In this document: positions 9,004 through 19,484 of the stretch, one piece after another
Numbering within the stretch: the first letter of the stretch is position 1
Layout of the letters: each line of letters begins with the position of its first letter
Source: Pseudalgibacter alginicilyticus
GTDB taxonomy: Bacteria; Bacteroidota; Bacteroidia; Flavobacteriales; Flavobacteriaceae
Length of the DNA stretch: 64,000 nt
Assembly: GCF_001310225.1 (NCBI RefSeq)
Contig: NZ_CP012898.1
Coordinates: forward strand, 1,116,001 to 1,180,000
Direction: 5' to 3'
Notes under the pieces: generated by a model
Told to the model about the DNA's origin: nothing
Database searches by the model: none
Seen by the model: the letters and a program-made list of their open reading frames with translations, nothing else
Made by a program: the position numbers and the translations under genes

Positions 9004-9936
9004 TTAATCTGTGACTGTAATAGTAAATTCTTGCACACTATCTTTTTGCCCATAAATTGTTTCATTATTTCCAACAAATGTTATTGTATAAGTACCTGCT
9101 TCTGTGTAGATATATTCAAAAGTTTCCAACTTTTCAGAGTAAGTCTTTAAAGCAATTCCCTTATCTGGTGATACAGACCCTGATAAATTTACAGGCTTAG
9201 TTATTAACCAATCATCATTGGTATATTCTGCAATACCACCATGCATTCTAAATTTAGTTGATTGATCTATCCAGTTATCATATGACGTATTTGAATTAGT
9301 TCCTTCTACATTTACAGCAACCCACCCTGGACTTTGAAGGCTGGCAATATCTAATGTACGTGTTTCGTCGAGTGCAAGTTTTAAATCAAAACTATAAAAA
9401 TCGAATATACCTTGCCTATTTCCTTCTGATGTTTTTCCTTCAGCATATACTCTTAATGCAAAATACAACGGTTTGTCTGTTGATAAATCCGTAATATCAA
9501 CAACACCTGAGTTGGTCAAATTATAAGATCTATCGGTAGCAAACACAAATCTATCAGAAATATCTGTCCATGTAGCTGCTTGTACATCTTCAGCAGTTCC
9601 TGACCCAGAATAGTCTGATGAAAATAATAGCTGCCAAGCACCATCTGTTCTGCTTGTTCCATCTTGATAATGTCTGGATGTATCAAATGATAATGAAAAG
9701 CTTCCTTCTGCTTTGGTTCTATCTCTGTTTTTATACTCATGACCAAATTCTCCTGAATAAAAGTTCAAAAAATTAGGAGCATTACTCACACTAAACAGAA
9801 TAGGCTCTCCTACTTTAGCTGTTGAATCAAAGCTAACTTCAAAATTAGGGGTATCTACGGCTTCTAAATCTTCGCAACTCTGAAATACAAAAGTTACAAG
9901 AAGCAACATTGTTAATATATAAACTGTTTTTTTCAT
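9004..9936 (-). CDS. DUF5017-type surface lipoprotein in the SusE/F position
   Basis: The reading frame is open from 9972, but the ATG at 9936 is preferred. It gives MKKTVYIL followed by a hydrophobic stretch and a lipobox ending in FQSC (Cys21), and it avoids overlap with the susD stop. The mature part starts with a Cys-Glu-Asp lipoprotein sequence and contains NFLNFYSGEFGHEYKNRDR, the pattern I associate with DUF5017/choice-of-anchor proteins next to SusD. A PKD-like C-terminal segment (YTEAGTYTITFVGNN) follows. The probable role is a cell-surface glycan-binding accessory protein of the SusCD complex; no enzyme motif is visible. It lies 29 bp after susD in the same operon. Confidence 0.75.
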   Translation of the reverse strand: MKKTVYILTMLLLVTFVFQSCEDLEAVDTPNFEVSFDSTAKVGEPILFSVSNAPNFLNFYSGEFGHEYKNRDRTKAEGSFSLSFDTSRHYQDGTSRTDGAWQLLFSSDYSGSGTAEDVQAATWTDISDRFVFATDRSYNLTNSGVVDITDLSTDKPLYFALRVYAEGKTSEGNRQGIFDFYSFDLKLALDETRTLDIASLQSPGWVAVNVEGTNSNTSYDNWIDQSTKFRMHGGIAEYTNDDWLITKPVNLSGSVSPDKGIALKTYSEKLETFEYIYTEAGTYTITFVGNNETIYGQKDSVQEFTITVTD

Positions 9937-9965
9937 TTTAAATGCTTTATAATTAATATATCTTA

Positions 9966-11621
9966 TTACCAACCTATGGTTTGCTTTAAATTTGTATTAA
10001 CCCCCAATTCTTGTTCTGGAATTGGAAGGATGTAATGCTTACTTAAATCAAAATCATTATAACCATCATAATAATTAAATGAAGCATTCATTACATTTAG
10101 TCTTGGGCTTGTGTTAATAGGTACATCTCCAAATACAGGAATATTATTTGGGCCTAATTCAAATGTTCCTAAAGTGGTCCAATCTTCATTGAAAAAAGTA
10201 GGGTCGGCCGCTAAAGTTTCCATCATACTTTTTGTCTCATTTACTTTTTGCTCTAAGATGCCCCATCTTACCAAATCATATTTACGCTGTCCTTCAAAAC
10301 ACAATTCTAATAAGCGTTCTTCTTGTATAACAACATCGTTAACAACTGTAATAGGTGTAGCATTAGCTCTATTTCTCACACTATTAACAGCATTTAAAGC
10401 TAGTACTGAACCAGGTGTTAATTTATTTTCTGCTTCAGCATATATTAAATACATTTCAGATAAACGCAACACTGGCCAATGATGCTCTCCATAACTGGTA
10501 TTAGTTGTGTTTGACTCTAAATATCTACGGTATTTAGATGCAGGAATCATAAATTGACTGTTTATAAGACCTAACTGACAGTTATCATCTCTCTTGTTAT
10601 AATATGGAAGAGTATTCCAAAGCCCTCTTTCATCATCAGGATCTGATCTATATTTTAAAACTAAAGAAACGGTTGCGTAAGTTAAAGCAAAGCCTTTTCC
10701 TTTTAAATCATCTGAAGTACCACAATTTTCATCGTCAAATTTTATACCAAATGCGGAACCTAATTTAGAAGATTGATTAGAATCTAAATTGGCAAAAGAA
10801 AAGCCTACCTGAAATAAAGTTTCTTTTGTTTCATAATTCCCCAATGCCAATTGATTAAAAATATCAGCATAGCTAGAGTTTAATTCATGATATGAATCAT
10901 CTATAACCTTTTTACTCCATTCTTTAGCTTTTTCATACGCCCCTTCCTCATTATAAGGCTCACTTGCCATGTACAGATACGCTCTAGCCAACAAGCCTCT
11001 TGCAGCACTTTTACTTGCTCGGCCAGGTGTAGCTTCAGCTGCAGTAGGTAAAAAAGCTTCTGCAAATTCTAAATCTGAAACTATTTGTTTGTAAACATCA
11101 ATACCTGGAGTTCTAGGAAGTAATTGTTTATTGGTTTCTTCTAAAGGCATAGGAATACCTTCAATACCTCCAAACGCTTTCTGTATATCAAAATATAAAA
11201 AGGCTCTTAAAAAACGCCCTTCTGCAGTAAATTCCTGTTTTATGTCTGCATCTAAAGGTGAGTTTTCTAAACCTACTAATAGCGTATTCGTTGCAGAAAC
11301 CCCTTCGTAATAGGTAGCCCAAATATCATTTAATATAGGCTCTGCTGCTGTGAAATTATTTTTAAGAATGTGTTGTGTTCCTACTCTATTATAAAACCCT
11401 TCATCTGTCCAATCTGTAGGGTACTGTGCATTAATTATAGCTTCTCTGTATACTGCAACTACCCGACTATATGCGCCAGTTAAACCTGCTAAGGCACCTG
11501 CTGGTGTGTTATATAAGTTTTCTGAAGTGATATTGTCATTTTGTGCTATCTCTAATTGATCATCACAACCTTGTGTTATAAAGGCAATGAGAACTATGAA
11601 TACTATGAATTTTATTTTCAT
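9966..11621 (-). CDS. susD: SusD/RagB-family outer-membrane glycan-binding lipoprotein
   Basis: A 551-aa lipoprotein with a lipobox ending at Cys19 (ITQGC) and the usual SusD layout. An N-terminal NITSENLYNTPAGALAGLTGAYSR segment is followed by TPR-like helices (EFTAEGRFLRAFLYFDIQKAFGG and ARGLLARAYLYMA). The C-terminal region carries RLSEMYLIYAEAENK, EERLLELCFEGQRKYDLVRWG and the closing HYILPIPEQELGVN. SusD caps the SusC transporter and captures oligosaccharides at the cell surface. It is 11 bp downstream of susC, so the two are co-transcribed. Identification as a family member is secure; the ligand is inferred from the neighbouring PL8, GH88 and sulfatase genes. Confidence 0.95.
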   Translation of the reverse strand: MKIKFIVFIVLIAFITQGCDDQLEIAQNDNITSENLYNTPAGALAGLTGAYSRVVAVYREAIINAQYPTDWTDEGFYNRVGTQHILKNNFTAAEPILNDIWATYYEGVSATNTLLVGLENSPLDADIKQEFTAEGRFLRAFLYFDIQKAFGGIEGIPMPLEETNKQLLPRTPGIDVYKQIVSDLEFAEAFLPTAAEATPGRASKSAARGLLARAYLYMASEPYNEEGAYEKAKEWSKKVIDDSYHELNSSYADIFNQLALGNYETKETLFQVGFSFANLDSNQSSKLGSAFGIKFDDENCGTSDDLKGKGFALTYATVSLVLKYRSDPDDERGLWNTLPYYNKRDDNCQLGLINSQFMIPASKYRRYLESNTTNTSYGEHHWPVLRLSEMYLIYAEAENKLTPGSVLALNAVNSVRNRANATPITVVNDVVIQEERLLELCFEGQRKYDLVRWGILEQKVNETKSMMETLAADPTFFNEDWTTLGTFELGPNNIPVFGDVPINTSPRLNVMNASFNYYDGYNDFDLSKHYILPIPEQELGVNTNLKQTIGW

Positions 11622-11632
11622 GATTTTTTATT

Positions 11633-14600
11633 TTAAAATGAAACTTTTAAACCTAAGCTAAATGTTCTATGCTTTGGGTAAGCAGAATAATCAATACCTG
11701 GTGTAATCAAAGAACTAGCAACAGATACTTCTGGGTCAAAGCCCGAATAGTCTGTCCATGTAATTAGATTTTGTCCTGATAGATACAATTCCAAACTATT
11801 CAGCTTTAACTTTTCTATAGCTTCCTTATTAAATTTATAAGAAAAATTAACCGTTTTTAATCGTATATAAGACCCATCTTCAACAATGCGAGACGAAATA
11901 TCTTGAAAACCTTGCCCATTAGCTCTGTGCATATCTGTATCTTGATTTTCTGGGGTCCATCTGTTTAGCGTTGTTGCTAATTGATTTTGGTTTGGTCTGT
12001 CCATACTCTCAAGTACTAAACGGTTTGCATTTAATATATCATTTCCATAAGACCATTGTAAAAATGTACTCAATTGGAAATTTTTATACGTAAATGTATT
12101 TCCAAAACCTCCAAAATGTTTTGGCAAACCATTTCCGATAATAGTTTTATCACCACCTGTAATTACACCATCGCCATCTAAATCTTTATATTTTTCGTCT
12201 CCTGGTTGATGACTTCTATAACTAGGCTGTCCTCCAAGTAAGGTGTGTGTGGAAGCATCAGGATCATAATTTTCAAAATCTTCTGGTTGATATACACCAT
12301 CCGACACATAACCAAACATATTACCTAAGGCCTTACCTTCTTCAACAATATATTGATTGGTACTTAATAACCAGTAATAATTTGGTTGTCCAAAAATTGG
12401 TTTTGATTCCGGTAATGATACAATGGTGTTTTGATTGAAAGAAATATTAAAATCTGAAGTCCATTGAAAATTTTTGCTTTTAATATTAACTGTGTTTAAG
12501 CTAAATTCCAAACCTTTATTTCTTACTTGTCCAGAATTAGTCCAAATAGAGGAATAACCTTGTGATAAAGCAGCATCTGCATTTATAAGAAGATCATTGG
12601 TGTCTTTCTGATATACCTCAACTAACAAAGACAACCTGTCTTCAAAAAAGCCCATATCTAACCCTAAATTATACTGCTCTGTTGTTTCCCAAAACAAATT
12701 TGGATTGGCCCCATAGCTTGTTGGTCGTTGCCCTTGAACGGTTTCACCTCCATAAAAATATGATGCATCAGCATCCGTTAAAAATTCAAATCTTGCAGTA
12801 CTAGGAATTCTATCATTTCCTGTTTTACCATAACCTGCTTTAAACTTTAATTGAGAAAAAACATTTAGATTTTTGATAAATTCTTCTCTATCGGCGTTCC
12901 ATGAAACAGCTGCTGATGGAAAATATCCAATTCTGTTCTGTTCTGGAAAATTTGAAGATCCATCACGTCTTAAAGATGCCGTAAATAAATATTTGCCTTT
13001 ATAACCATAGTTAATTCTTCCTAATACTGAAAAAATTCTTGATTCATCTGTACCATTATTATCATCTGAACTATCTAATGTTCCTCCATCTAAAGAATTA
13101 ATACCTAATGCCTCTAAATACTGAGGTATATCAATTGATCTAAAATAAGTTGATGAATTTTTTCTAATATTTAAAGTCACCCCTAATAAACCATCAATAG
13201 AATGGTTGTTAATCCTTTTTTTATAATTTATTGTATTAACCGTAGAAAAGTTTTTCCATTTTTGTTCGTATAACGAACCGTTAATTCCATCAATTTTACT
13301 TAATAATCGACCATAAACTGTTTGACTATTATTAAAAATCCCTGTGGTTCTGAATTGACGACTAAAACTAGCTTTGGTTTCTAAGGTAAAATCTGAGGTT
13401 AATTTATATTTTAAACTTAAATTACCTATAAATTGATCATTTTCTCGTTTTCTATATTCATTTTCTAAAGACACAATAGGATGCCACACAACAACATTAA
13501 AACCATCATAATCATCATTAACCTGTGCTAAAGGGTCTACACCTTCAGGATAGTCAATAAATTTATTTGCTACATTGTTGTAAGTTATCAAACTTCTTAA
13601 AAATGAATACGATGAACTTCCGTTAGTATCGAGCCCTTCTTGTATGTAATTAGTATAAAGCACATCTACCGTAGCATCAAGTTTGTCATTAACTTTATGG
13701 TTAACGGTAATGCGTCCATTCAATCTATTATATTCTGAATTTAATAATGAGCCTTGATCTTCAACGGCATTAATTGAAGCATTAAATCTTGTCACATCAG
13801 TACCACTTGATATATTAAGTTTGTGTGTTTTTGAATAAGCAGTTCTAAAAGCTTCATCTTGCCAATTTTTCCCTTCAACGCCTACATAATCTTCAATATC
13901 TCCAACTTGTACACTTTGCCCCAAATCATCATCAAAAATAGAAAAGAAACGTGTTGTTGTACTTGATTCATTAATTTCTGATGACAATTTTAAAAAATCA
14001 TAAGGTTCTAAAACATCTAATGTTTTTGTCACATTTTTTACATCTAATCGCGATTCATAAGTAATTTTTGTTTTTCCTGATTTAGCGCGTTTAGTTGTTA
14101 TAATAATTACACCATTTGCACCACGCACACCATAAATAGCTGTTGCAGAAGCATCTTTTAAAACAGACATAGATTCTATATCAGAAGGGTCAACAATACT
14201 TGGATTAAAATTTTCAATAATAAAACCATCCATTACATATAAAGGTGAGTTATCTCCATTAACGGTATTACCACCTCTTATAACAATATTCATACCTTCT
14301 CCAGGCTCTCCACCTCCAGCACTTACTTGAACACCTGCAACACGTCCAGCTAAAGCCTCGTCAAAATTAGCAACCGGAGCTTCCGTTAATTTATCCATTT
14401 TAACTGAAGCTACTGAGCCTGTAAGATCTTTCTTTTGAACACTACCATAACCTATTAATAACACGTCATCCAATTGTTGAAGATCTGGCTTTAACGAAAT
14501 ATTTATTATACTTTTATTTTCAATAGGTTGCACTATAGTTTTATAGCCCACATAACTAAACGTTAAAGACACGCCCTGTTTTGCTTGTATAGTGTATTTA

Positions 14601-14812
14601 CCATCAAAGTCGGTGGTAGCACCATTAAGAGTCCCTGTTTCTAATACATTAGCTCCAGGAAGTGGTAAACCTACTTCATCTGTTACTACTCCTGTAACAG
14701 TTATTACTTGTGCATATGCTGAGTAACTACACAATGCAACAAAAAAGACCATCAAACAAACAAGTTTGCATTTTTTTGGCTTTGTTAAAATTAGTTTAAA
14801 ATGATTTTTCAT
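11633..14812 (-). CDS. susC: SusC/RagA-family TonB-dependent outer-membrane transporter
   Basis: A 1059-aa TonB-dependent transporter for oligosaccharide import. It begins with a signal peptide (to about residue 34, SAYAQ), then a carboxypeptidase-D-like regulatory domain (GVVTDEVGLPLPGANV, GATTDFDGKYTI, FSYVGYKT). A TonB-box/plug start (DDVLLIGYGSVQKKDLTGSV) and the plug hallmarks (VIRGGNTVNGDNSPLYVMDG, SMSVLKDASATAIYGVRGANG, VIIITTKRA) follow. The rest is beta-barrel and ends in an aromatic residue (LGLKVSF). Length and features are normal for SusC. It is the first gene of the core operon susC-susD-DUF5017, and a tandem operator-like repeat lies 69-103 bp upstream. Confidence 0.96.
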   Translation of the reverse strand: MKNHFKLILTKPKKCKLVCLMVFFVALCSYSAYAQVITVTGVVTDEVGLPLPGANVLETGTLNGATTDFDGKYTIQAKQGVSLTFSYVGYKTIVQPIENKSIINISLKPDLQQLDDVLLIGYGSVQKKDLTGSVASVKMDKLTEAPVANFDEALAGRVAGVQVSAGGGEPGEGMNIVIRGGNTVNGDNSPLYVMDGFIIENFNPSIVDPSDIESMSVLKDASATAIYGVRGANGVIIITTKRAKSGKTKITYESRLDVKNVTKTLDVLEPYDFLKLSSEINESSTTTRFFSIFDDDLGQSVQVGDIEDYVGVEGKNWQDEAFRTAYSKTHKLNISSGTDVTRFNASINAVEDQGSLLNSEYNRLNGRITVNHKVNDKLDATVDVLYTNYIQEGLDTNGSSSYSFLRSLITYNNVANKFIDYPEGVDPLAQVNDDYDGFNVVVWHPIVSLENEYRKRENDQFIGNLSLKYKLTSDFTLETKASFSRQFRTTGIFNNSQTVYGRLLSKIDGINGSLYEQKWKNFSTVNTINYKKRINNHSIDGLLGVTLNIRKNSSTYFRSIDIPQYLEALGINSLDGGTLDSSDDNNGTDESRIFSVLGRINYGYKGKYLFTASLRRDGSSNFPEQNRIGYFPSAAVSWNADREEFIKNLNVFSQLKFKAGYGKTGNDRIPSTARFEFLTDADASYFYGGETVQGQRPTSYGANPNLFWETTEQYNLGLDMGFFEDRLSLLVEVYQKDTNDLLINADAALSQGYSSIWTNSGQVRNKGLEFSLNTVNIKSKNFQWTSDFNISFNQNTIVSLPESKPIFGQPNYYWLLSTNQYIVEEGKALGNMFGYVSDGVYQPEDFENYDPDASTHTLLGGQPSYRSHQPGDEKYKDLDGDGVITGGDKTIIGNGLPKHFGGFGNTFTYKNFQLSTFLQWSYGNDILNANRLVLESMDRPNQNQLATTLNRWTPENQDTDMHRANGQGFQDISSRIVEDGSYIRLKTVNFSYKFNKEAIEKLKLNSLELYLSGQNLITWTDYSGFDPEVSVASSLITPGIDYSAYPKHRTFSLGLKVSF

Positions 14813-14880
14813 TTCTGTATTGAGTTTTTATTATAGTTTTTGTTCCATGTAAAATTAGGATGAAACATATTAAATAAAAG

Positions 14881-14915
14881 GGGGGTTAGTGGTCTTAAAA
14901 CTGGGGGTAGCTGTT
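14881..14915. promoter_or_regulatory. Tandem direct repeat, candidate HTCS operator upstream of susC
   Basis: Units GGGGTTAGTGGTC (14881-14893) and GGGGGTAGCTGTTC (14902-14915) end 22 bp apart in the short gap between susC and the HTCS gene. They match the pairs at 3258-3293 and 4955-4991. The rest of the 14813-15013 gap shows nothing else clear. Confidence 0.55.
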
Positions 14916-15013
14916 CAACTTTACACAAATCAACTGTTTGTAAGCTACTTATGTTTTTCAAAGTACCAAACAGAGATCGTTCTAATATTTTATTAGTTTG
15001 TTGATTTTTACCT

Positions 15014-18000
15014 TTAAGCACCTTCATTCTTAAAATCTCCACTGTGATTTTGACGGTACTCAGAAGGTAATTCATTAAATAAATTTTGAAAGGATTTTCT
15101 AAAATGCTTCAAATCATTAAATCCTAAATCATATGCAATTTCTGAGATATTTAATTGAGACTGAACAATAAGTTGCCCTGCTCGTTTCAATTTAATTGTT
15201 CTTATAAATTCAGTAAGCGATTGTCCTGTTAGTGCTTTTAACTTTCTATACAATACAGAACGACTCATACCCATTTGTTCTATAAAATCATTGATTGAGA
15301 ATTCTGAATTTGACAGGTTAGCTTCCACTAAGTCTATTGCTTTTTGTAAAAACAACTCATCTGCAGAAGTCACTGTTAGTTCTTTAGGTTGCAGTATAAT
15401 GTCTTTTCTAAATTTATCAATCAAGTTTTTTCTAGATGTTAATAAATTAGTAACCCGTATTTCTAAAATATTAGCATCAAATGGTTTTGTAATGTATGCA
15501 TCTGCTCCTAAAGTGTATCCTTGTACTTGGGCATCTTCTGAAGTTTTTGCCGTTAACAATATAACTGGAATATGGCTTGTTAAAATGTTTGTTTTAATAT
15601 GTTCACATAAGGTAGTACCATCCATAATGGGCATCATTACATCACTTATAATTAAATCTATATTATTTTCTTTAGCTATTTCCAATGCTTTTTCTCCATT
15701 TTCAGCTTCTAATATGTTGTTGTTATTTTTAAAAATATCTTTAATAAACAACCTCACTTCTGCATTATCTTCCACCAATAAAAGTGTAGGTTGCGATTCA
15801 TTAATAGTAGCATCATCTGAACCCAAATCTTCTAATAAAGATTCTTTTACTAAAAAATTGGATTGTTCAGAGTAAAACGAATCATCAATTTTTACATCGT
15901 TAGATTGTGAAACTATTTCATTGGCTTTTAGGTGTTGTTTTCCTAAAGGAAGAGTAAGAATAAAGGAAGTGCCTTTGCCTTCTTGGCTTTTAGCTTTAAT
16001 TTTTCCATAGTGTAGTTTTACCAAATTTTTACATAAAGCCAAACCAATTCCTGTTCCTGTTCGTGTGTTCTCATCTTCATCCAATTGATAATACCTATCA
16101 AAAACGGCTTTAATACTTTTTTCTGGTATGCCCCTTCCGCTATCTTTTATAACCAGTTTCAGAAATTCTGTATTGGGTAATAATTTTCTTTTTTTAGTGA
16201 TAGTAGATAAATTTATAGAAATTTCACCTCCATCTGGAGTAAACTTAAATGCATTGGATAATAAATTAAAAGCTATTTTTTTAAGATTGATTTTATCAAA
16301 CCAAACCTCTATAGTGTCTTCTGAAGCATAAAATGTATAATTAATTTGTCTGACTCTTGCTAATTCATCAAATGATTGCTTAATATCCTCTATAAACGGC
16401 ACAATATTATTTTTGGACGCATGAAGTTTTAATTTTCCTGATTCGCTTTTTCTAAAATCAAGCAATTGGTTAATCAATTGTAAAAGAGCACTAGCATTGC
16501 GATGCATAATTTCATGCTGTCTCTGTACAAATTCATTTCCTGTTTTTTGTTTAAGCATGCGTTCTAACGGACCAATAATTAAAGTCAATGGTGTTCTAAA
16601 ATCATGGGAAATATTAGTAAACAACCTTAATTTCATTTGGTTTATTTCCTCCATTCTTTCTTTTTCCAAACGTTCTTGTTTCAATTCATTCTTTTCATGA
16701 ATTCGTATCAAGGTTTGTTTTCTTATCACTAACACTATAGATAGTAAAATGATGGAGTATATAAGGTAAGCCCACCACGTCTTCCATGGTGCTGGTAAAA
16801 TATTAACTTTTACATGAGCACCTTTTTCATTCCACAAACCATCATTGTTAGATGCTTTTACCTTAAAAAGGTATTCTCCTGCATCTAAATTTGTATAGGT
16901 GGCAGATTTTTTATTCCCTATATAATTCCAATTAGCATCAAAGCCTTCTAATTTATAGGCATACTGATTTTTTTTAGGTTGAGAATAACTTAAAGCTACA
17001 AAATTAAAACTAAACACATTCTGATTGTGTTTAAGGGTCATTTCTTTATTAAGATTATTTTTGGGTAAAAAGGGCTTATTGTTTACTAAAATTGAAGTAA
17101 CAGAAACTGGAGGAATAAAACTATTTTCTTGAATGTTTTTTGGATTGTAAAAATCAATACCATTGGTGCCTCCAAACATCAAATCACCATTACTTAATTT
17201 TATAAACGCTCCGTAGTTAAACTCATCACTTATTAAACCATCAGATACATCAAAGTTTTTAAATTGACGCGTATTTAAATCCAACCTACTCAAGCCATGA
17301 TTTGTACTCAACCAAAGCGTGTTAGAATCTGCAGGCAAAATACTATATATAACCTCATTTGGCAAGCCTTCTTGCATACCATATTTTATACTCTCTTCGG
17401 TATCTTGATGGTAATAATACAACCCATCACCTTCTGTTGCTATCCATAAATTTCCATTTGAATCTTCAGAAACACAAAGTATGGCATTGGTGCTATAGGC
17501 ATCTAACTTTTCCTTATAATTAATGGAAGTAATTTTTTTTGTTTTAATGTTAATTTTTGCAAGCCCTTTACTTCCTCCCACCAATAAAACATTTTTATCA
17601 GAAGTTTTTGAAATGCTATAAACCAAATTACCAATGCTATTTAAAGGGTCTTTAATTCTAGTGATAGACTCTGTTTTAACATTTAAAACATTAACTCCTC
17701 CCCCTGAAGTACCAATCCAAATATTTTTTTGATAATCTTCAAATAAGGCAATAACCCGATTATTACTTAAACTTGTAGAATCATCGGGTATGTTTCTATA
17801 TTTTTTAAATTTAAATGGGCGGTTTTCTGGGTTTAGAAAATTAAGTCCTCCATCATGGGTTCCTATCCAAAAGTTACCATTTTGAGTCCTAATCATTGAT
17901 TTTACATTATCTGTACTAAGACTATTAGGGTTACCTCCATCATGCATATAATAGGAGAAAGTACCCGTTTTTTTATCATAAAAATTAATACCACCGCCCT

Positions 18001-19162
18001 CTGTACCTATCCATAAATTTTGTTCTGAATCTTCTATTATAGAACTGATAACTTTATAATTAAGTTTTGAATTATTACTCCCTGCAGAAAAATGTTTAAA
18101 TACATCAAAACTTCTGTCGTAATAATTTATACCCCCTGCATATGTACCAATCCAAATATCTCCTTTACTATCTTCAAATATTTTATATATAGAATTCTGA
18201 CTTAAACTGTTTGGTTCATTTTCATCATGATAAAAGTGAGAGATTGATTTTTTATCTTTATTTAAAACATACAAACCAGCATAAGTCCCTACCCATAAAT
18301 TACCTAAATGATCTTGATGGATACTCCTCACTTCTTCTGTAATATCATGAACAGTGTGGGGTGGCATCTTATAACGCTCAAAAACACCTAAGTGTTTGTT
18401 AAAAAGAAACAATCCGTTTTTATAGCCTAACCATAAATTACTATCAAAATCTTCATATAATACAGGCACATAATTTAAACTCTTTTCTTTTGAATCTCCT
18501 TCGGGATAATCATAATGTATAAAACTATTCGTTTGAGGATTGTATACATCTATATTACTAACATTACAAATCCATATATTCCTATTTTTTGATACAAATA
18601 AAAATCGAATTTGATTCGCAGATATACTATTATGTTCATTTTTATTTTCAAGAAAATGAGTAGTTTGTCCATTTGAAATATTAAACTTTTCAAAACCGTA
18701 ATTGGTACCTAACCATAAATACCCCTTTTCAGATTGGGCTATACTCCATATTTCATGATTCGATATACCATAGTCATTATTTGCTAGTTTAAACCTTTCA
18801 AACCTATCTTCATCTGGCACATATTTGTTCAACCCATTCCTTGTTCCTACCCACAAATTACCATCTTCATCTTCTAACAAAGATTTTATAAAACTATTAC
18901 TTATACTATGAATATCTTCAGAATTGTGTCTATAGGTTTTAAAATCATGTCCATCATATTTATTCAACCCATCTCGAGTGCCAAACCACAAAAAACCTTT
19001 AGTATCTTGTAAAATGCATAATACAGAACTTTGTGACAATCCATCTGTAAGCGACAGGTGTTTAAATTTTAATTTCTTATAATCTGTTAATTGTTCTTGT
19101 CCGAAAGTGGAATCTATTATTAAAAATAAAAGCACTAAAGCTATGTATTTTTTGAATCTCAT
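15014..19162 (-). CDS. Hybrid two-component system sensor/regulator (HTCS)
   Basis: A 1382-aa one-protein sensor-regulator typical of Bacteroidota PULs. After a signal peptide it has many periplasmic propeller repeats (pattern DGNLWVGTRNGLNKY, GDIWIGTYAGGINYYDR), a Y_Y_Y domain (YKLEGFDANWNYIG, then YTNLDAGEYLFKVKASN) and one transmembrane helix (WAYLIYSIILLSIVLVIRK). The cytoplasmic part has a histidine kinase core (phospho-acceptor His853 in NISHDFRTPLTLIIG, GRGIPE and GTGIGLALCKNLV ATP-binding boxes), a receiver domain (phospho-acceptor Asp1174 in LIISDVMMPIMDG) and a C-terminal AraC-type helix-turn-helix (SRSVLYRKLKALTGQSLTEF, ISEIAYDLGFNDLKHFRKSF). HTCS proteins bind breakdown oligosaccharides in the periplasm and activate the adjacent locus. 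It is the likely reader of the tandem repeats seen upstream of three genes here. Confidence 0.96.
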   Translation of the reverse strand: MRFKKYIALVLLFLIIDSTFGQEQLTDYKKLKFKHLSLTDGLSQSSVLCILQDTKGFLWFGTRDGLNKYDGHDFKTYRHNSEDIHSISNSFIKSLLEDEDGNLWVGTRNGLNKYVPDEDRFERFKLANNDYGISNHEIWSIAQSEKGYLWLGTNYGFEKFNISNGQTTHFLENKNEHNSISANQIRFLFVSKNRNIWICNVSNIDVYNPQTNSFIHYDYPEGDSKEKSLNYVPVLYEDFDSNLWLGYKNGLFLFNKHLGVFERYKMPPHTVHDITEEVRSIHQDHLGNLWVGTYAGLYVLNKDKKSISHFYHDENEPNSLSQNSIYKIFEDSKGDIWIGTYAGGINYYDRSFDVFKHFSAGSNNSKLNYKVISSIIEDSEQNLWIGTEGGGINFYDKKTGTFSYYMHDGGNPNSLSTDNVKSMIRTQNGNFWIGTHDGGLNFLNPENRPFKFKKYRNIPDDSTSLSNNRVIALFEDYQKNIWIGTSGGGVNVLNVKTESITRIKDPLNSIGNLVYSISKTSDKNVLLVGGSKGLAKINIKTKKITSINYKEKLDAYSTNAILCVSEDSNGNLWIATEGDGLYYYHQDTEESIKYGMQEGLPNEVIYSILPADSNTLWLSTNHGLSRLDLNTRQFKNFDVSDGLISDEFNYGAFIKLSNGDLMFGGTNGIDFYNPKNIQENSFIPPVSVTSILVNNKPFLPKNNLNKEMTLKHNQNVFSFNFVALSYSQPKKNQYAYKLEGFDANWNYIGNKKSATYTNLDAGEYLFKVKASNNDGLWNEKGAHVKVNILPAPWKTWWAYLIYSIILLSIVLVIRKQTLIRIHEKNELKQERLEKERMEEINQMKLRLFTNISHDFRTPLTLIIGPLERMLKQKTGNEFVQRQHEIMHRNASALLQLINQLLDFRKSESGKLKLHASKNNIVPFIEDIKQSFDELARVRQINYTFYASEDTIEVWFDKINLKKIAFNLLSNAFKFTPDGGEISINLSTITKKRKLLPNTEFLKLVIKDSGRGIPEKSIKAVFDRYYQLDEDENTRTGTGIGLALCKNLVKLHYGKIKAKSQEGKGTSFILTLPLGKQHLKANEIVSQSNDVKIDDSFYSEQSNFLVKESLLEDLGSDDATINESQPTLLLVEDNAEVRLFIKDIFKNNNNILEAENGEKALEIAKENNIDLIISDVMMPIMDGTTLCEHIKTNILTSHIPVILLTAKTSEDAQVQGYTLGADAYITKPFDANILEIRVTNLLTSRKNLIDKFRKDIILQPKELTVTSADELFLQKAIDLVEANLSNSEFSINDFIEQMGMSRSVLYRKLKALTGQSLTEFIRTIKLKRAGQLIVQSQLNISEIAYDLGFNDLKHFRKSFQNLFNELPSEYRQNHSGDFKNEGA

Positions 19163-19484
19163 TTTTTACTGTGCTATTAAATATGAATCTAATATAATAA
19201 TTTATGATTTTCTAAGCATATATATTAGTAACTTAAAAACAACCTCAACAGCAGACCATACAAATAAACATGAATTTAAAGACACAATAAACTAATAATA
19301 AACAACTTATAATTAACACAATAATAAACTTAAATACAGAAAACTAACTAAAAAATAAACATATTCAAAAACTTCCACATTCCATTTAATAGCTAATTTT
19401 TATACCATACGGAATACCGTAAAATTTTCCTACAACATGTTTTTAGTTTTGTTATAAGTAAATACTTAAAAGTATTCAAAACTT
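19163..19484. other. AT-rich divergent intergenic region
   Basis: This gap separates the minus-strand HTCS gene from the plus-strand SGNH gene and must hold both promoters. The only structure I see is a small inverted repeat TACGG-AATA-CCGTA near 19408-19421. No gene is supported. Confidence 0.5.

Noticed and set aside
14809-15075. 88-aa open frame overlapping the end of the HTCS gene and the susC start
   Set aside because: It shares 62 bases with the HTCS coding end, covers the operator-like repeats, and its translation has no protein-like features.
15291-15875. 194-aa plus-strand frame inside the HTCS gene and other opposite-strand frames within large genes
   Set aside because: They lie wholly inside well-supported genes and have no recognisable protein features.
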